From the NCBI GenBank assembly GCA_022826385.1, contig JAJDUZ010000027.1, forward strand, positions 62,001 to 126,000: 64,000 nt of DNA. The letters are read 5' to 3'. Shown one piece after another: positions 27,200 through 35,989 of the stretch. Origin of the DNA: Silicimonas sp. (GTDB lineage Bacteria > Pseudomonadota > Alphaproteobacteria > Rhodobacterales > Rhodobacteraceae). The notes under the pieces are model-generated. The model searched no databases. It was not told where the DNA came from and saw only the letters and a list, made by a program, of their open reading frames with translations. A program made the translations under genes and the position numbers. Every line of letters starts with the position of its first letter. Position 1 is the first letter of the stretch.

Positions 27200-27893
27200 A
27201 ACGATCCGCCGAATTGCGAAGCGAGTGAACGCAGGCGTTCACAAGCAGGGCCAGCGTAACAAGAACAAAGCCAAGCGCCAGAGCCAGCGGCAAGTTGCCC
27301 TTCGAGGTCTCAAGCGCAATCGCCGTGGTCATGACGCGGGTCATATGATCGATGTTGCCGCCAACGATCATGACAGCCCCGACCTCGGCAATCGCCCGGC
27401 CGAACCCGGCCAAGGCCACGGTCATCAGCGCAAACCGCCCTTCCCATATCAAGGTCACATAGGACTGACCGCGCGACACACCCAGCGCTGCAAAGGTTTC
27501 GCGATATTCCAGATCAAGGTCTTCCAAGACCTGTCGCGACAATGCGGTGACGATCGGGGCAATGAGGATCGACTGCGCAATGATCATCGCCGTCGGGGTG
27601 TAAAGCAGCCCAAGGAAGCCAAGCGGTCCACTTCGCGAGAGATAGAGATAGACGATCAACCCCACGACAACCGGCGGCAATCCCATGAGAGCGTTGACGG
27701 CAATCAGACACAAGCCGCGCCCTTTAAAGCGCACAACCGCCAAGACAGCCCCCAACGATATGCCAATGACGCAGGCCACAAATGTGGCCGTCAGGCTGAC
27801 ATAGAGAGATAGGCCGACAATTTCGATCAGGTCGCTGTCCGCGGACGCGACCAATTGGACAGCAACCAGGAATGCATCCCAAATACTCTGCAT
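27186..27893 (-). CDS. tupB: Tungstate ABC transporter, permease TupB
   Basis: A 235-residue inner-membrane permease with five to six hydrophobic segments and the BPD-type cytoplasmic loop motif EYRETFAALGVSRGQSYVTLIW, followed by GFGRAIAEVGAVMIVGGNI, typical of TupB/ModB proteins. The ATG at 27893 (MQSIWDAFLVAVQL) is chosen; a longer form from 27950 lacks family similarity. It is the first gene of the operon tupB-tupC-tupA-regulator, in which every junction overlaps. Confidence 0.92.
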   Translation of the reverse strand: MQSIWDAFLVAVQLVASADSDLIEIVGLSLYVSLTATFVACVIGISLGAVLAVVRFKGRGLCLIAVNALMGLPPVVVGLIVYLYLSRSGPLGFLGLLYTPTAMIIAQSILIAPIVTALSRQVLEDLDLEYRETFAALGVSRGQSYVTLIWEGRFALMTVALAGFGRAIAEVGAVMIVGGNIDHMTRVMTTAIALETSKGNLPLALALGFVLVTLALLVNACVHSLRNSADRYAHV

Positions 27894-27934
27894 GGCTTCC
27901 CGATTACTGCATAATTTCCGGAATGGAGTCGAGA

Positions 27935-27946
27935 TGTCATGTGACA
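27935..27946. promoter_or_regulatory. Palindrome TGTCA-N2-TGACA upstream of tupB
   Basis: A perfect inverted repeat with 5-bp arms lies 42 bases before the tupB start, in the 70-base gap where the operon promoter should be. It is a reasonable candidate operator for the HTH/PBP regulator encoded at the end of the operon. This role is inference from position only. Confidence 0.35.
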
Positions 27947-27963
27947 CCACGCACTCAATGGCC

Positions 27964-28833
27964 TTAGCTCATAGCTTCAAGACGTTGCTCGACGAGTGGA
28001 GAGAGGTGCTCCAAAACGAGCTGGGTCCGCCGATTTGGCACACGGGGCGCTTGGTGAAGCAATTGCAAGACACCCCAGTTTCGTCCTCGTCTGCGAAACG
28101 ACAGCGAAGCGCACGCTGCGACGCCGTTTCTGCGAAGCTCGTGAATGGCGCCGCTCTGAATGGTGCGAGCCGTAGCGAGCTCAAGTGAAGGAACACGCAG
28201 CCCTTCATCGATTTTGATAAGCTCCTGTCCCGGCGAGGATGCGTCGACCAGGAACGAGAAATGGTGGACGTGACGGGTTCCGACTTCTGTGACGATGGAC
28301 CGGCCAGATGTGGCCAGACAGGTCGGCGCAAAGTTGTCTGACAATCGATAGGCCTGAACACTATGATACCCGCTCATCGTGCGCACAAAGGACGTCAGCC
28401 GATCAAACAACTCCTCGGGGTCAGATGCGTCAAGTATGGCATCTGCAACCAACTGCACATCGTTCAAAACACCGATGGCCGCTGGTTCGTCATCCGTTGA
28501 AGCGGGGATGGTTTCAAGAACAAGAAAGTCCGCGGCCCTAAAGACCATCACGATGCAACGCTGTCGTCCAAGTTGGAACAGACCCAGTGTCCGCGGTCTA
28601 TTGGCCAGCGTCGGAAGGGTCTGAACGTTTCTGACAGAATGCGAGACTTTGGAACCCAGGATTTGGGCCACCTTGCTCGAGAATATGTCGCCATCCTGAG
28701 TTTCAGTCAGAAAATCTGGTGCGTTCTGGCTCGCGAATACAAGCCGCTCTGACGCAAGTTCGAACCCAAACAAAGCGCCAAAGTCCTGCAAAGTAGGGCC
28801 ATGTTCACCACAGGGATCGGATTCCAGCACCAT
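27964..28833 (-). CDS. Stand-alone phytochrome-like PAS-GAF protein
   Basis: A 289-residue protein resembling only the PAS-GAF part of a bacteriophytochrome. The PAS part (about 8-120) has a cysteine at residue 8 followed by LQDFGALFGFE and LVFASQNAPDFL, which parallels the biliverdin-cysteine and IQPHGALLAF segments. The GAF part (about 130-285) has SGYHSVQAYRLSDN and SGAIHELRRNGVAACASLSF, with RGRNWGVLQLLHQAPR, matching the HLEYLRNMGV and LWGLIACHH segments of phytochromes. The PRVSDIP motif region is not recognisable, and there is no PHY or kinase domain. It may be a light or redox sensor or a chromophore-free relative. No good ribosome-binding site is seen before ATG 28833. Confidence 0.7.
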   Translation of the reverse strand: MVLESDPCGEHGPTLQDFGALFGFELASERLVFASQNAPDFLTETQDGDIFSSKVAQILGSKVSHSVRNVQTLPTLANRPRTLGLFQLGRQRCIVMVFRAADFLVLETIPASTDDEPAAIGVLNDVQLVADAILDASDPEELFDRLTSFVRTMSGYHSVQAYRLSDNFAPTCLATSGRSIVTEVGTRHVHHFSFLVDASSPGQELIKIDEGLRVPSLELATARTIQSGAIHELRRNGVAACASLSFRRRGRNWGVLQLLHQAPRVPNRRTQLVLEHLSPLVEQRLEAMS

Positions 28834-28898
28834 AACGCTGGAACGTTACAATCATTAGTTGATTTCATACAGCAAAAACGTCTTTTGGTTGCGGCGCG

Positions 28899-30785
28899 CT
28901 ACTCGGCGGCCCCTGCATAAAGAAACCCGCCGGATTGGCGCTGCCAATACCGCGCATAGAGTCCACCACTCGCCAGCAACTCGTCATGTGTTCCCATTTC
29001 GGCAATCCTGCCGTTGTCCAGAACAACGATGCGATCCATGCGCGCGATCGTCGACAGCCGGTGCGCAATGGCAAGCACCGTCTTGCCGTCCATGAGCGCT
29101 TCAAGCGATGACTGGATCGCCGCTTCAACCTCGCTGTCCAAGGCACTTGTCGCTTCGTCCAGAACCAGAATAGGCGCATCCTTCAAAATTGCCCGCGCCA
29201 ATGCGATCCGTTGCCTTTGGCCCCCTGACAGCTTCACGCCGCGCTCGCCCAGATGGGCGTCATAGCCCGTACGCCCACGGTGGTCTCGCAGTGTCTCAAT
29301 GAAGTCGTGCGCTTCGGATTTCTTCGCCGCCGCAATCACGTCGTCGAGGCTAGCGTTCGGCGAACCGTATCGAATGTTTTCCAACGCAGATCGATTGAAC
29401 ATTGCCGTTTTCTGCCGGACCATCGCGATCTTGCGCCGCAAACTGTCTTGCGTCAGTTCGCGAATATCGACGCCATCCAGCAAGATGCGGCCGCATTCGA
29501 CGTCATAGAGCCGAAGCAAAAGCGACGTCACGGTGCTTTTGCCTGCTCCAGACGCACCGACCAGCGCAACTTTTTCACCAGACGCAATGTCCAGATCAAA
29601 TCCGGAAATCGCAGAGCGATCGGTTCCATACCCAAAGTCCACCGCTTCAAAGCTGATATGGCCTCTGCCGGATTCGGCAACGCGCGCGTCCGAACGATCT
29701 GAAATGCTGTGGGCTGGCGTCAGGGTTCGAATACCGTCTTCGATCTCACCAATATTCGTGAATATGCCCAGGGCTGCAAAACTGACCCAGCCAGTCATCG
29801 TCGAGAGCCGTGTCGCTATCAAACCCGCCGTGGCGATATCGCCCGCCGACGCCTGTCCCTGCGCCCAAAGCCAAAGGGCAAGGCCAATCAACATCACCGG
29901 CAGAAGTCCGGCCAAGGTGAAGATGAACAAGCGGAACGTGACCACGGTGCTGGCCCAGCTGATCCCGGCCTCGCGATACCCCGACAAGGCAGCGTTCGTC
30001 GCCGTTTCCTCGGCCTCGCCATGCGCGAAAAGCTTGACGGTGGCGATGTTGGTGATCGTATCGACGATCTGACCAGTGACCATGGCGCGCCGTGCGGCCC
30101 GCAGCTTGGACTTCTTCCGGACGCGGGGGATGTAAAAGTACATCAACACGGCGTAGCCCGCCAACCACGCGACAACGCTGAGCCCAAGCCGCCAGTCGAC
30201 GAAAGCCAGAAGGATCGCGGCACCGAAAGCGGCTGACAGCGCGTTCCCGAAGATGTTGGTCACTTCCAGAACAACATCCGTGACCGCCCGCGCGGTTTGC
30301 TGGCTCTTCTGCGCAATGCGCCCGGCGAAATCATTGTCGAAAAACGTCAGGCTTTGACCCAGCGTGTGTTTCTGAAGCCGCGACAGGACAAGCGCGTACA
30401 GGTTCGGACCCAGCGTCACCGAGTTGAACGCCGCGTTTGCCACCAGCGAGATCGGCCAAACCACCAGATAGAACACCGCCAGCAAAGCAACGGTCCAACC
30501 ATGGGTGGCGAGGAAATCAGGACCGACGGACTGCGCTTTGTCGATCAGCCAGCCAATCAGGTAAAAGCCCGCGATCGTCGTGATCCCGACCGAGACCGAC
30601 GCCGCTATGGCAATCTTCATCTGGGCGCCGGCACCACTGAGCGCCCAGCGTAAGAACGGCCAAAAGCTCTGCGGCGGCGGACCATCGGCGGGTTCGAACG
30701 GTTCGATCGTATCCGCCAACCTGCGGTAAATCGCAGGAATAGAGCCTGTTTCCAGCTGTTCGTCGCCCGGTTCTGGAAATCTCAC
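28899..30785 (-). CDS. ABC transporter, fused permease and ATPase (exporter, second gene)
   Basis: A 628-residue half-transporter of the multidrug/lipid exporter type. An N-terminal six-helix membrane domain (about 45-340) is followed by an ATPase domain with Walker A GASGAGKST, signature LSGGQRQRIALARAIL, Walker B ILVLDEATSALD and the switch histidine in AIAHRLST. All catalytic residues are present. It starts with GTG at 30785, overlapping the stop of the preceding half-transporter, so the two probably form a heterodimer. The substrate is unknown. Confidence 0.92.
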   Translation of the reverse strand: MRFPEPGDEQLETGSIPAIYRRLADTIEPFEPADGPPPQSFWPFLRWALSGAGAQMKIAIAASVSVGITTIAGFYLIGWLIDKAQSVGPDFLATHGWTVALLAVFYLVVWPISLVANAAFNSVTLGPNLYALVLSRLQKHTLGQSLTFFDNDFAGRIAQKSQQTARAVTDVVLEVTNIFGNALSAAFGAAILLAFVDWRLGLSVVAWLAGYAVLMYFYIPRVRKKSKLRAARRAMVTGQIVDTITNIATVKLFAHGEAEETATNAALSGYREAGISWASTVVTFRLFIFTLAGLLPVMLIGLALWLWAQGQASAGDIATAGLIATRLSTMTGWVSFAALGIFTNIGEIEDGIRTLTPAHSISDRSDARVAESGRGHISFEAVDFGYGTDRSAISGFDLDIASGEKVALVGASGAGKSTVTSLLLRLYDVECGRILLDGVDIRELTQDSLRRKIAMVRQKTAMFNRSALENIRYGSPNASLDDVIAAAKKSEAHDFIETLRDHRGRTGYDAHLGERGVKLSGGQRQRIALARAILKDAPILVLDEATSALDSEVEAAIQSSLEALMDGKTVLAIAHRLSTIARMDRIVVLDNGRIAEMGTHDELLASGGLYARYWQRQSGGFLYAGAAE

Positions 30786-32626
30786 TCTGCCGCCTCCGTC
30801 GTGTTCAGGAACCCGCCCGATTGGCGCTTCCAGAACTTTGCATATAGGCCGCCCGACGCCAAAAGCGCGTCATGCGAACCGTCTTCGACGATTTTGCCCC
30901 CATCCAGAACAAGGATCCGATCCATCTGCGAAATGGTCGAAAGCCGGTGCGCAATCGCGATCACCGTCTTGCCCTCCATCATGCCGTAAAGCGTCTGCTG
31001 GATCTCGGCTTCCACTTCGCTGTCCAAAGCGCTGGTCGCCTCGTCCAGAACAAGGATCGGCGCGTCTTTCAGGATGACACGGGCCAAAGTAATCCGCTGG
31101 CGCTGACCGCCTGACAGTTTCACGCCGCGCTCGCCCACATGGGCATCGTAGCCTTTCCGACCTTCCGGGTCTTCAAGATCAAGAATGAAGTCGTGCGCTT
31201 CGGCCTTGCGCGCGGCATCCAGCATGTCGTCCTCGCTGGCATCGGGGCGCCCGTACAGGATGTTGTCCCGAACGGACCGATGCAGCAGAGAGCTATCCTG
31301 TTGCACCATACCAATCCGGGCCCGCAGGCTGTCTTGCGTGACTTGCGCGATATCCTGACCGTCGACCAGAATGCGCCCCGCCTCGGTGTCATAGAACCGC
31401 AGAAGCAGTTTGACCAAGGTGGACTTACCAGCGCCCGACCGACCGACAAGACCAATCTTCTGACCTGCCTCGACGGTCAGATCGATCTTCTCCAATCCGC
31501 CGATGTCGCGACCATAGTGATGCGTTACACCCTGCAACTCGATCTTGCCTTCGCCATCCACCATTGGAACCGCGTCCGCATGGTCGACCAGCTCGATCGG
31601 TTGAGCGATGGTCTCCATGCCCTCTTTGACGATACCGAGGTTCGAGAAGAAGCTGGTCAACGCCCACATGATCCAGCCGGTCATGGCGTTCAGGCGCAGA
31701 ACCAGCGACGACGCAATTGCCACAACGCCGATACTCGCAGCGCCAATGGTCCAAAGCCAGATTGACCAACCGACCACTGCAACGATCAGGAAGCCGTTGA
31801 TCAGCGTCAGACCAACATCCATCAGCGTGTAAATCCGCATCTCGCGCTGGAAGGTTTGCCGCGCGTTCTCGATGGCGTCCTTGGCGTATTCCTGTTCGCC
31901 GTTCGTGTGCGCAAACATCTTGACCGAGTGGATATTCGTATAGCTGTCGACCACGCGCCCGGTGACTTTGCTGCGAGCATCCGACGACGCCTGAGACGCA
32001 GGCGTCACGCGCTTCACGGTCCAGCGAACGAGGAACCCATAAAGCACGAGCCAGACAAACAACGGTATCGCCAAACGTGGGTCCGCATCACCCAACAAGA
32101 TCAACGCACCAATCACATAGGCCGAGGCATAGGCCATCGCGTCAAAGACCTGGAACACGGCCTCGCCCGCCGCGGGTGGCGTCTGCATGATCCGGTTGGC
32201 GATGCGCCCGGCGAAGTCATTTTCGAACCAGCCAACGGATTGGCGCAAGACATGACTGTGCGCGCGCCACCGGATCAAGGTGCCAAGGTTGGGCAGGATC
32301 GCATTGTTCAACAGGCCCACATCCATCATCTGGATCACGGGTCTCAGAAGCAGCAGGAAGACGGCCACTAATGCCATTTCCAACCCATGATCCTGCCAGA
32401 ACGTGGCGCGATCGGCGCTGGCCAGAACGTCAACCAATCGACCGATGTAGGCAATCAGCCAGATCTCGATGGCTGCCACCACAACAGTGATCAGACCGGT
32501 CGCCACGAAAACCTTGCGGAACGGTTTCAGATAGCGCGCCAGAAAGGGCCACAGCTTGGTCGGCGGACGATCCTCGTGCGGATAGTCGCAATACGGGTCA
32601 ACGAGTGTTTCAAGAAAACGGAACAT
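30782..32626 (-). CDS. ABC transporter, fused permease and ATPase (exporter, first gene)
   Basis: A 614-residue half-transporter closely similar in plan to its neighbour. The membrane domain spans about residues 35-330, and the ATPase domain has GRSGAGKST, LSGGQRQRITLARVIL, ILVLDEATSALD and AIAHRLST. Both partners keep a glutamate after Walker B, so unlike many heterodimeric exporters neither site looks degenerate. It is the first gene of the pair and shares GTGA with the second. The 167 bases upstream hold the likely promoter. Confidence 0.92.
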   Translation of the reverse strand: MFRFLETLVDPYCDYPHEDRPPTKLWPFLARYLKPFRKVFVATGLITVVVAAIEIWLIAYIGRLVDVLASADRATFWQDHGLEMALVAVFLLLLRPVIQMMDVGLLNNAILPNLGTLIRWRAHSHVLRQSVGWFENDFAGRIANRIMQTPPAAGEAVFQVFDAMAYASAYVIGALILLGDADPRLAIPLFVWLVLYGFLVRWTVKRVTPASQASSDARSKVTGRVVDSYTNIHSVKMFAHTNGEQEYAKDAIENARQTFQREMRIYTLMDVGLTLINGFLIVAVVGWSIWLWTIGAASIGVVAIASSLVLRLNAMTGWIMWALTSFFSNLGIVKEGMETIAQPIELVDHADAVPMVDGEGKIELQGVTHHYGRDIGGLEKIDLTVEAGQKIGLVGRSGAGKSTLVKLLLRFYDTEAGRILVDGQDIAQVTQDSLRARIGMVQQDSSLLHRSVRDNILYGRPDASEDDMLDAARKAEAHDFILDLEDPEGRKGYDAHVGERGVKLSGGQRQRITLARVILKDAPILVLDEATSALDSEVEAEIQQTLYGMMEGKTVIAIAHRLSTISQMDRILVLDGGKIVEDGSHDALLASGGLYAKFWKRQSGGFLNTTEAAE

Positions 32627-32793
32627 TTGGCGGAAGCCTTGCTAAGAATGTGGGCATGACGAAAGGGGCGCACCGAGACCGGCGCCGTCCCTACAGGATC
32701 GGACCAGTCAGGTGTGGGTCGAACGAATCCTGATAATCATCGAATGCCCTCCATTTAGCGGCAGGTTTCTCGTAACCGAGTTTCTTGGGAAAG
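32627..32793 (-). promoter_or_regulatory. Upstream region of the ABC exporter pair
   Basis: A 167-base gap between the cca stop and the first exporter gene, both on the minus strand. It must hold the exporter promoter. No terminator hairpin with a U tract and no operator palindrome was recognised. Confidence 0.3.
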
Positions 32794-33933
32794 TCACCCC
32801 TTGGAAAGAAGCGCATCACGGGAAAGCGTGAAACCGCTGTCGATCCAGCGTTCTTCCAACCGCTTCAAAGCATCTCCCAAGGCTTTTCCTTGAAGCTTCG
32901 GCATCAAGTCTGCGGCCCTTATCGGAAACTGGGCGTCGGCACCGCGCTGCACGGCGTCCAACGCATCAAGGTCAACGGCCTGACCCATGGTCGCGGCCAT
33001 CAGCAACACGCCGTCGCGCGCGATGTCGTATCCATACCGATACCCCGCCACATGCGGAGCCAGCGCACCGGCCGCCTGAACATCCTCGACGCGGGAAAGT
33101 TGCGAACGGGACAGACGGAGGCCTCTGACGTCACCACCAAGACAGGCCAAACGGCGCAACGGGTCGGGCGCAAGAACATGCGCGCTTTCCAGGTGAACCA
33201 ATGGTCCAAGCGCGGTGTCGTCGCTGCCCGGAAGGACGGCACCCAACACACCAGTTGTCCGCATAGCCGCGACGACGAATACAGGGTCCGGCGCTTCCAG
33301 AAGCCGCAACAGTTCTGAACCCACGCGCTCGCGGGAAAGCGTCTCTAAACCGGGGATATTTTGCGCTATGGCATCCAGCGCGTCGGCGTCCATTCCGGTC
33401 TGCGGGTTACCATACCACGCGCTGAAGCGGAAAAAGCGCAAACTTCGCAGATAGTCCTCGCGGATCCGATCCACGGCGTTCTCGATGAACCGAACACGCC
33501 GGTCCGCAATATCCGGAAGACCATTCACCGGGTCATGAAGCGCGCCGTTTGCATCGGCATAAACCGCGTTCATCGTGAAATCGCGGCGGCGCGCGTCTTC
33601 TTCGATCGTGTCCGAGAACGCCACAACCGCACGACGCCCATCTGTTTCCACGTCCCTTCGGAACGTCGTCACTTCGAACGGAACATCCTCGACAAGGACC
33701 GTCACGGTACCATGGTCGACGCCGGTTGGGATCACGCGCAGACCCGCAGACTCGGACAGACGGATGACATCTGCCGGTATGGCGCGCGTTGCCAGATCGA
33801 TGTCCTTGATCTCGATGCCCATCAGGCTGTTGCGAACGCATCCGCCGACAGCAAATGTCGGGTGGTCCCCCAGAACCGAGAACACCTTTTGCGTTTTGGC
33901 GTCCGTAAGCCAGTCCGCTTCAATCCGATCCAT
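32794..33933 (-). CDS. cca: CCA tRNA nucleotidyltransferase
   Basis: A 379-residue class II nucleotidyltransferase that builds or repairs the CCA end of tRNAs (or a poly(A) polymerase relative). The active-site segment FAVGGCVRNSLMGIEIKDIDLATRA carries the metal-binding aspartates, and RRDFTMNAVYAD and DRIREDYLRSLRFFRF follow as expected. The size and alphaproteobacterial context favour CCA-adding. It overlaps the upstream NUDIX gene by 14 bases, forming an hslO-NUDIX-cca unit. Confidence 0.92.
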   Translation of the reverse strand: MDRIEADWLTDAKTQKVFSVLGDHPTFAVGGCVRNSLMGIEIKDIDLATRAIPADVIRLSESAGLRVIPTGVDHGTVTVLVEDVPFEVTTFRRDVETDGRRAVVAFSDTIEEDARRRDFTMNAVYADANGALHDPVNGLPDIADRRVRFIENAVDRIREDYLRSLRFFRFSAWYGNPQTGMDADALDAIAQNIPGLETLSRERVGSELLRLLEAPDPVFVVAAMRTTGVLGAVLPGSDDTALGPLVHLESAHVLAPDPLRRLACLGGDVRGLRLSRSQLSRVEDVQAAGALAPHVAGYRYGYDIARDGVLLMAATMGQAVDLDALDAVQRGADAQFPIRAADLMPKLQGKALGDALKRLEERWIDSGFTLSRDALLSKG

Positions 33934-34510
33934 CGTTCATCCGATCCGCAAGAGCGCGCAACATCCGAGCCGTTGCGCCCCAGACATAATACGGACCCCA
34001 AGGCACGGTATAGAAATACCTGGGCTGCCCGCGCCACACACGCGACTCGACCATATAGTTTTCCGGATCAAGAACGTGGTGAAACGGAACTTCAAAAACC
34101 TCGGCCACTTCGCTGGTATCCGGAGCGACAGAATACCCAGGTTCGACAAGCCCCAGAACCGGCGTGACATTGAACCCGGTCACGGTCTCATGCGGCGACA
34201 GCGCACCCAGCACGTCTACGTTTTGCAAAGCAATCTCTTCTTCGGCTTCCCGCAATGTTGCCGCCGTGACGTCGGCGTCCGTTTCCTCGACCTTGCCGCC
34301 AGGAAAGGCGATCTGACCCGGATGATGCTTCAACGCGGAAGACCGTTTCGTCAGAATAAGGCGAGGCTCATCCGCGTCGACAACTGCAATCAAGACCCCG
34401 GCATCCCGAAGTCGTTCGGGCTTGGGCGCGCGGCCTTTGTTCAGATCAAAATCCGACGACGGCAGAGCACCAGCCTCGATCGCCCTCAAAAGCCGGTTCC
34501 GCAGGCTCAT
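33920..34510 (-). CDS. NUDIX hydrolase, CoA pyrophosphatase type
   Basis: A 196-residue NUDIX protein. The NUDIX box reads GGKVEETDADVTAATLREAEEEI, with the preceding SSALKHHPGQIAFPGG, a signature of the CoA-diphosphatase (NudL/YeaB) subgroup. It would split CoA to 3-phosphoadenosine phosphate and phosphopantetheine. It overlaps hslO upstream by four bases and cca downstream by 14. Confidence 0.9.
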   Translation of the reverse strand: MSLRNRLLRAIEAGALPSSDFDLNKGRAPKPERLRDAGVLIAVVDADEPRLILTKRSSALKHHPGQIAFPGGKVEETDADVTAATLREAEEEIALQNVDVLGALSPHETVTGFNVTPVLGLVEPGYSVAPDTSEVAEVFEVPFHHVLDPENYMVESRVWRGQPRYFYTVPWGPYYVWGATARMLRALADRMNDGSD

Positions 34511-35487
34511 TCCTTGGCCTCGAAACCCAATGTCCCGGGATCAAACTCGTAATGCGCACCACAGAACTGGCAATCGGCGGTCACGGTGCCTTCCTCGGTC
34601 GTCATATGCCCAATGTCCTTGGCCGAATAAATCGACAAAGACTCGCGCACCCGATCCGGTGAACAAGTACACCCGAATTCAACGGGCTGAGGATCGAACA
34701 CGCGTGGCCCATCTTCATGGAACAGACGCACCAAAAGATCTGTCGGCTGGACGCTGGGCCCGATCAATTCGATTTCCTCCGCCGTATCGAGCAAGATATT
34801 CACGTGGCTCCACGCCTCCATGTCATCGTCGTCCAATACGTCGGCCGCCAGCAAAAGCCCGCCTTCACCAGAGCCGCCGCTTTGCAACTCGGGCGACGCC
34901 TCGGGCATTTGCTGCAGCATGACACCGCCTGCGCGCCAATGCATGTCTTCGCCCGGCTGTTGGGATTTTCCAAAGCTCAAGGCAAATCGCGTGGGCAGCT
35001 GTTCTGATTGGGCAAAATACGTCTCGGCACAAGCCGACAGAGAGCCCCCCGCAATCGGCGTGATACCCTGATAGGGAACCATGCCTTCGCCCTGATCGAT
35101 CAAGATGGCGAAATACCCCTTTCCGATCTGCGTGAACGGGTCTGCGCTGGGGTCCAGACGATCCTCGTCAAAGCTTGCATAAGCCCTGATTTGTGCCGGC
35201 GCTCCGTCCTCCGACGGCCCATAGAAGTCCGTCGCGATCAGCCGCGCCGCCCCATCACCCCTGACCTGCAAAGACAGCTTCCAGCGAAGCTTGATTGCCT
35301 GGCCGATCAAAGCAGTCAGAAGCGCCGCTTCCGCGATCAATGCCTCGATCGGGGCAGGATAGTCGTGCTGCGCCAAGACGCTTTGCAGCAACCCGTCAAG
35401 CCGCGCAAGACGTCCCCGAGTGCCGGTTCGGTCCAGTTGAAATGGCAGAACGGTATCGTCCCAGGCAATTTTCGAGCCAAGTGTCAT
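34507..35487 (-). CDS. hslO: Redox-regulated chaperone Hsp33
   Basis: A 326-residue holdase chaperone switched on by oxidation. The C-terminal zinc-binding redox switch is present as GCTCSPDR and then DCQFCGAHYEF (CxC...CxxC). The N-terminal domain holds EALIAEAALLTALIGQAIKL. The ATG at 35487 is preceded by AGGA, and this gives MTLGSKIAWDDTVLPFQ; an ATG-like start at 35502 is less likely. It leads the hslO-NUDIX-cca unit and is divergent from another NUDIX gene. Confidence 0.95.
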   Translation of the reverse strand: MTLGSKIAWDDTVLPFQLDRTGTRGRLARLDGLLQSVLAQHDYPAPIEALIAEAALLTALIGQAIKLRWKLSLQVRGDGAARLIATDFYGPSEDGAPAQIRAYASFDEDRLDPSADPFTQIGKGYFAILIDQGEGMVPYQGITPIAGGSLSACAETYFAQSEQLPTRFALSFGKSQQPGEDMHWRAGGVMLQQMPEASPELQSGGSGEGGLLLAADVLDDDDMEAWSHVNILLDTAEEIELIGPSVQPTDLLVRLFHEDGPRVFDPQPVEFGCTCSPDRVRESLSIYSAKDIGHMTTEEGTVTADCQFCGAHYEFDPGTLGFEAKE

Positions 35488-35551
35488 GCAGTGTCCTGAC
35501 AAGATGATGATGTCGCTTCAATATAGGTATGAAACACAAAGGACCAATCCC

Positions 35552-35989
35552 ATGATTCCACGTGTGGGGGAAGCCGTTCGCACAGGCATCAGATACACGC
35601 TGCGACCTGGTGCTTATGCCATCCTTGAACGTGATGGAAAGATCCTGCTGACCCATCAAAGTCGACCGGTGCCCGAGTTTCAATTGCCCGGCGGCGGCAT
35701 TGACCCGGGCGAACAGGTTCTGCCCGCCCTGCACCGCGAGATTGTCGAAGAAACCGGATGGCGTGTCGGTCGCCTGGTGCGCGTCGGCGTCTTCCGGCGA
35801 TACACATATATGCCCGAGTATGACTTGTGGGCCGAGAAGGTCTGCCGCGTGTATTTTGGGCGCCCCGCGCGCCAGGTGGGTTCGCCCACCGAAGCGGATC
35901 ACACCGCCATTTGGACATCACCAGAATTGGCAATCGAATTGGTCGAAAACGACGGCGACCGCATGTATCTGAAGCAGCTTTTTACTTAA
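35552..35989 (+). CDS. NUDIX hydrolase
   Basis: A 145-residue NUDIX protein with the box GGGIDPGEQVLPALHREIVEETGW, all catalytic glutamates present. The N-terminal RPGAYAILERDGKILLTHQS is the usual strand pattern. The substrate is unknown. The ATG at 35552 follows AAGGA; an upstream in-frame ATG at 35486 overlaps hslO and is rejected. Its TAA overlaps the stop of the convergent phosphatase gene (TTAA). Confidence 0.9.
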   Translation: MIPRVGEAVRTGIRYTLRPGAYAILERDGKILLTHQSRPVPEFQLPGGGIDPGEQVLPALHREIVEETGWRVGRLVRVGVFRRYTYMPEYDLWAEKVCRVYFGRPARQVGSPTEADHTAIWTSPELAIELVENDGDRMYLKQLFT

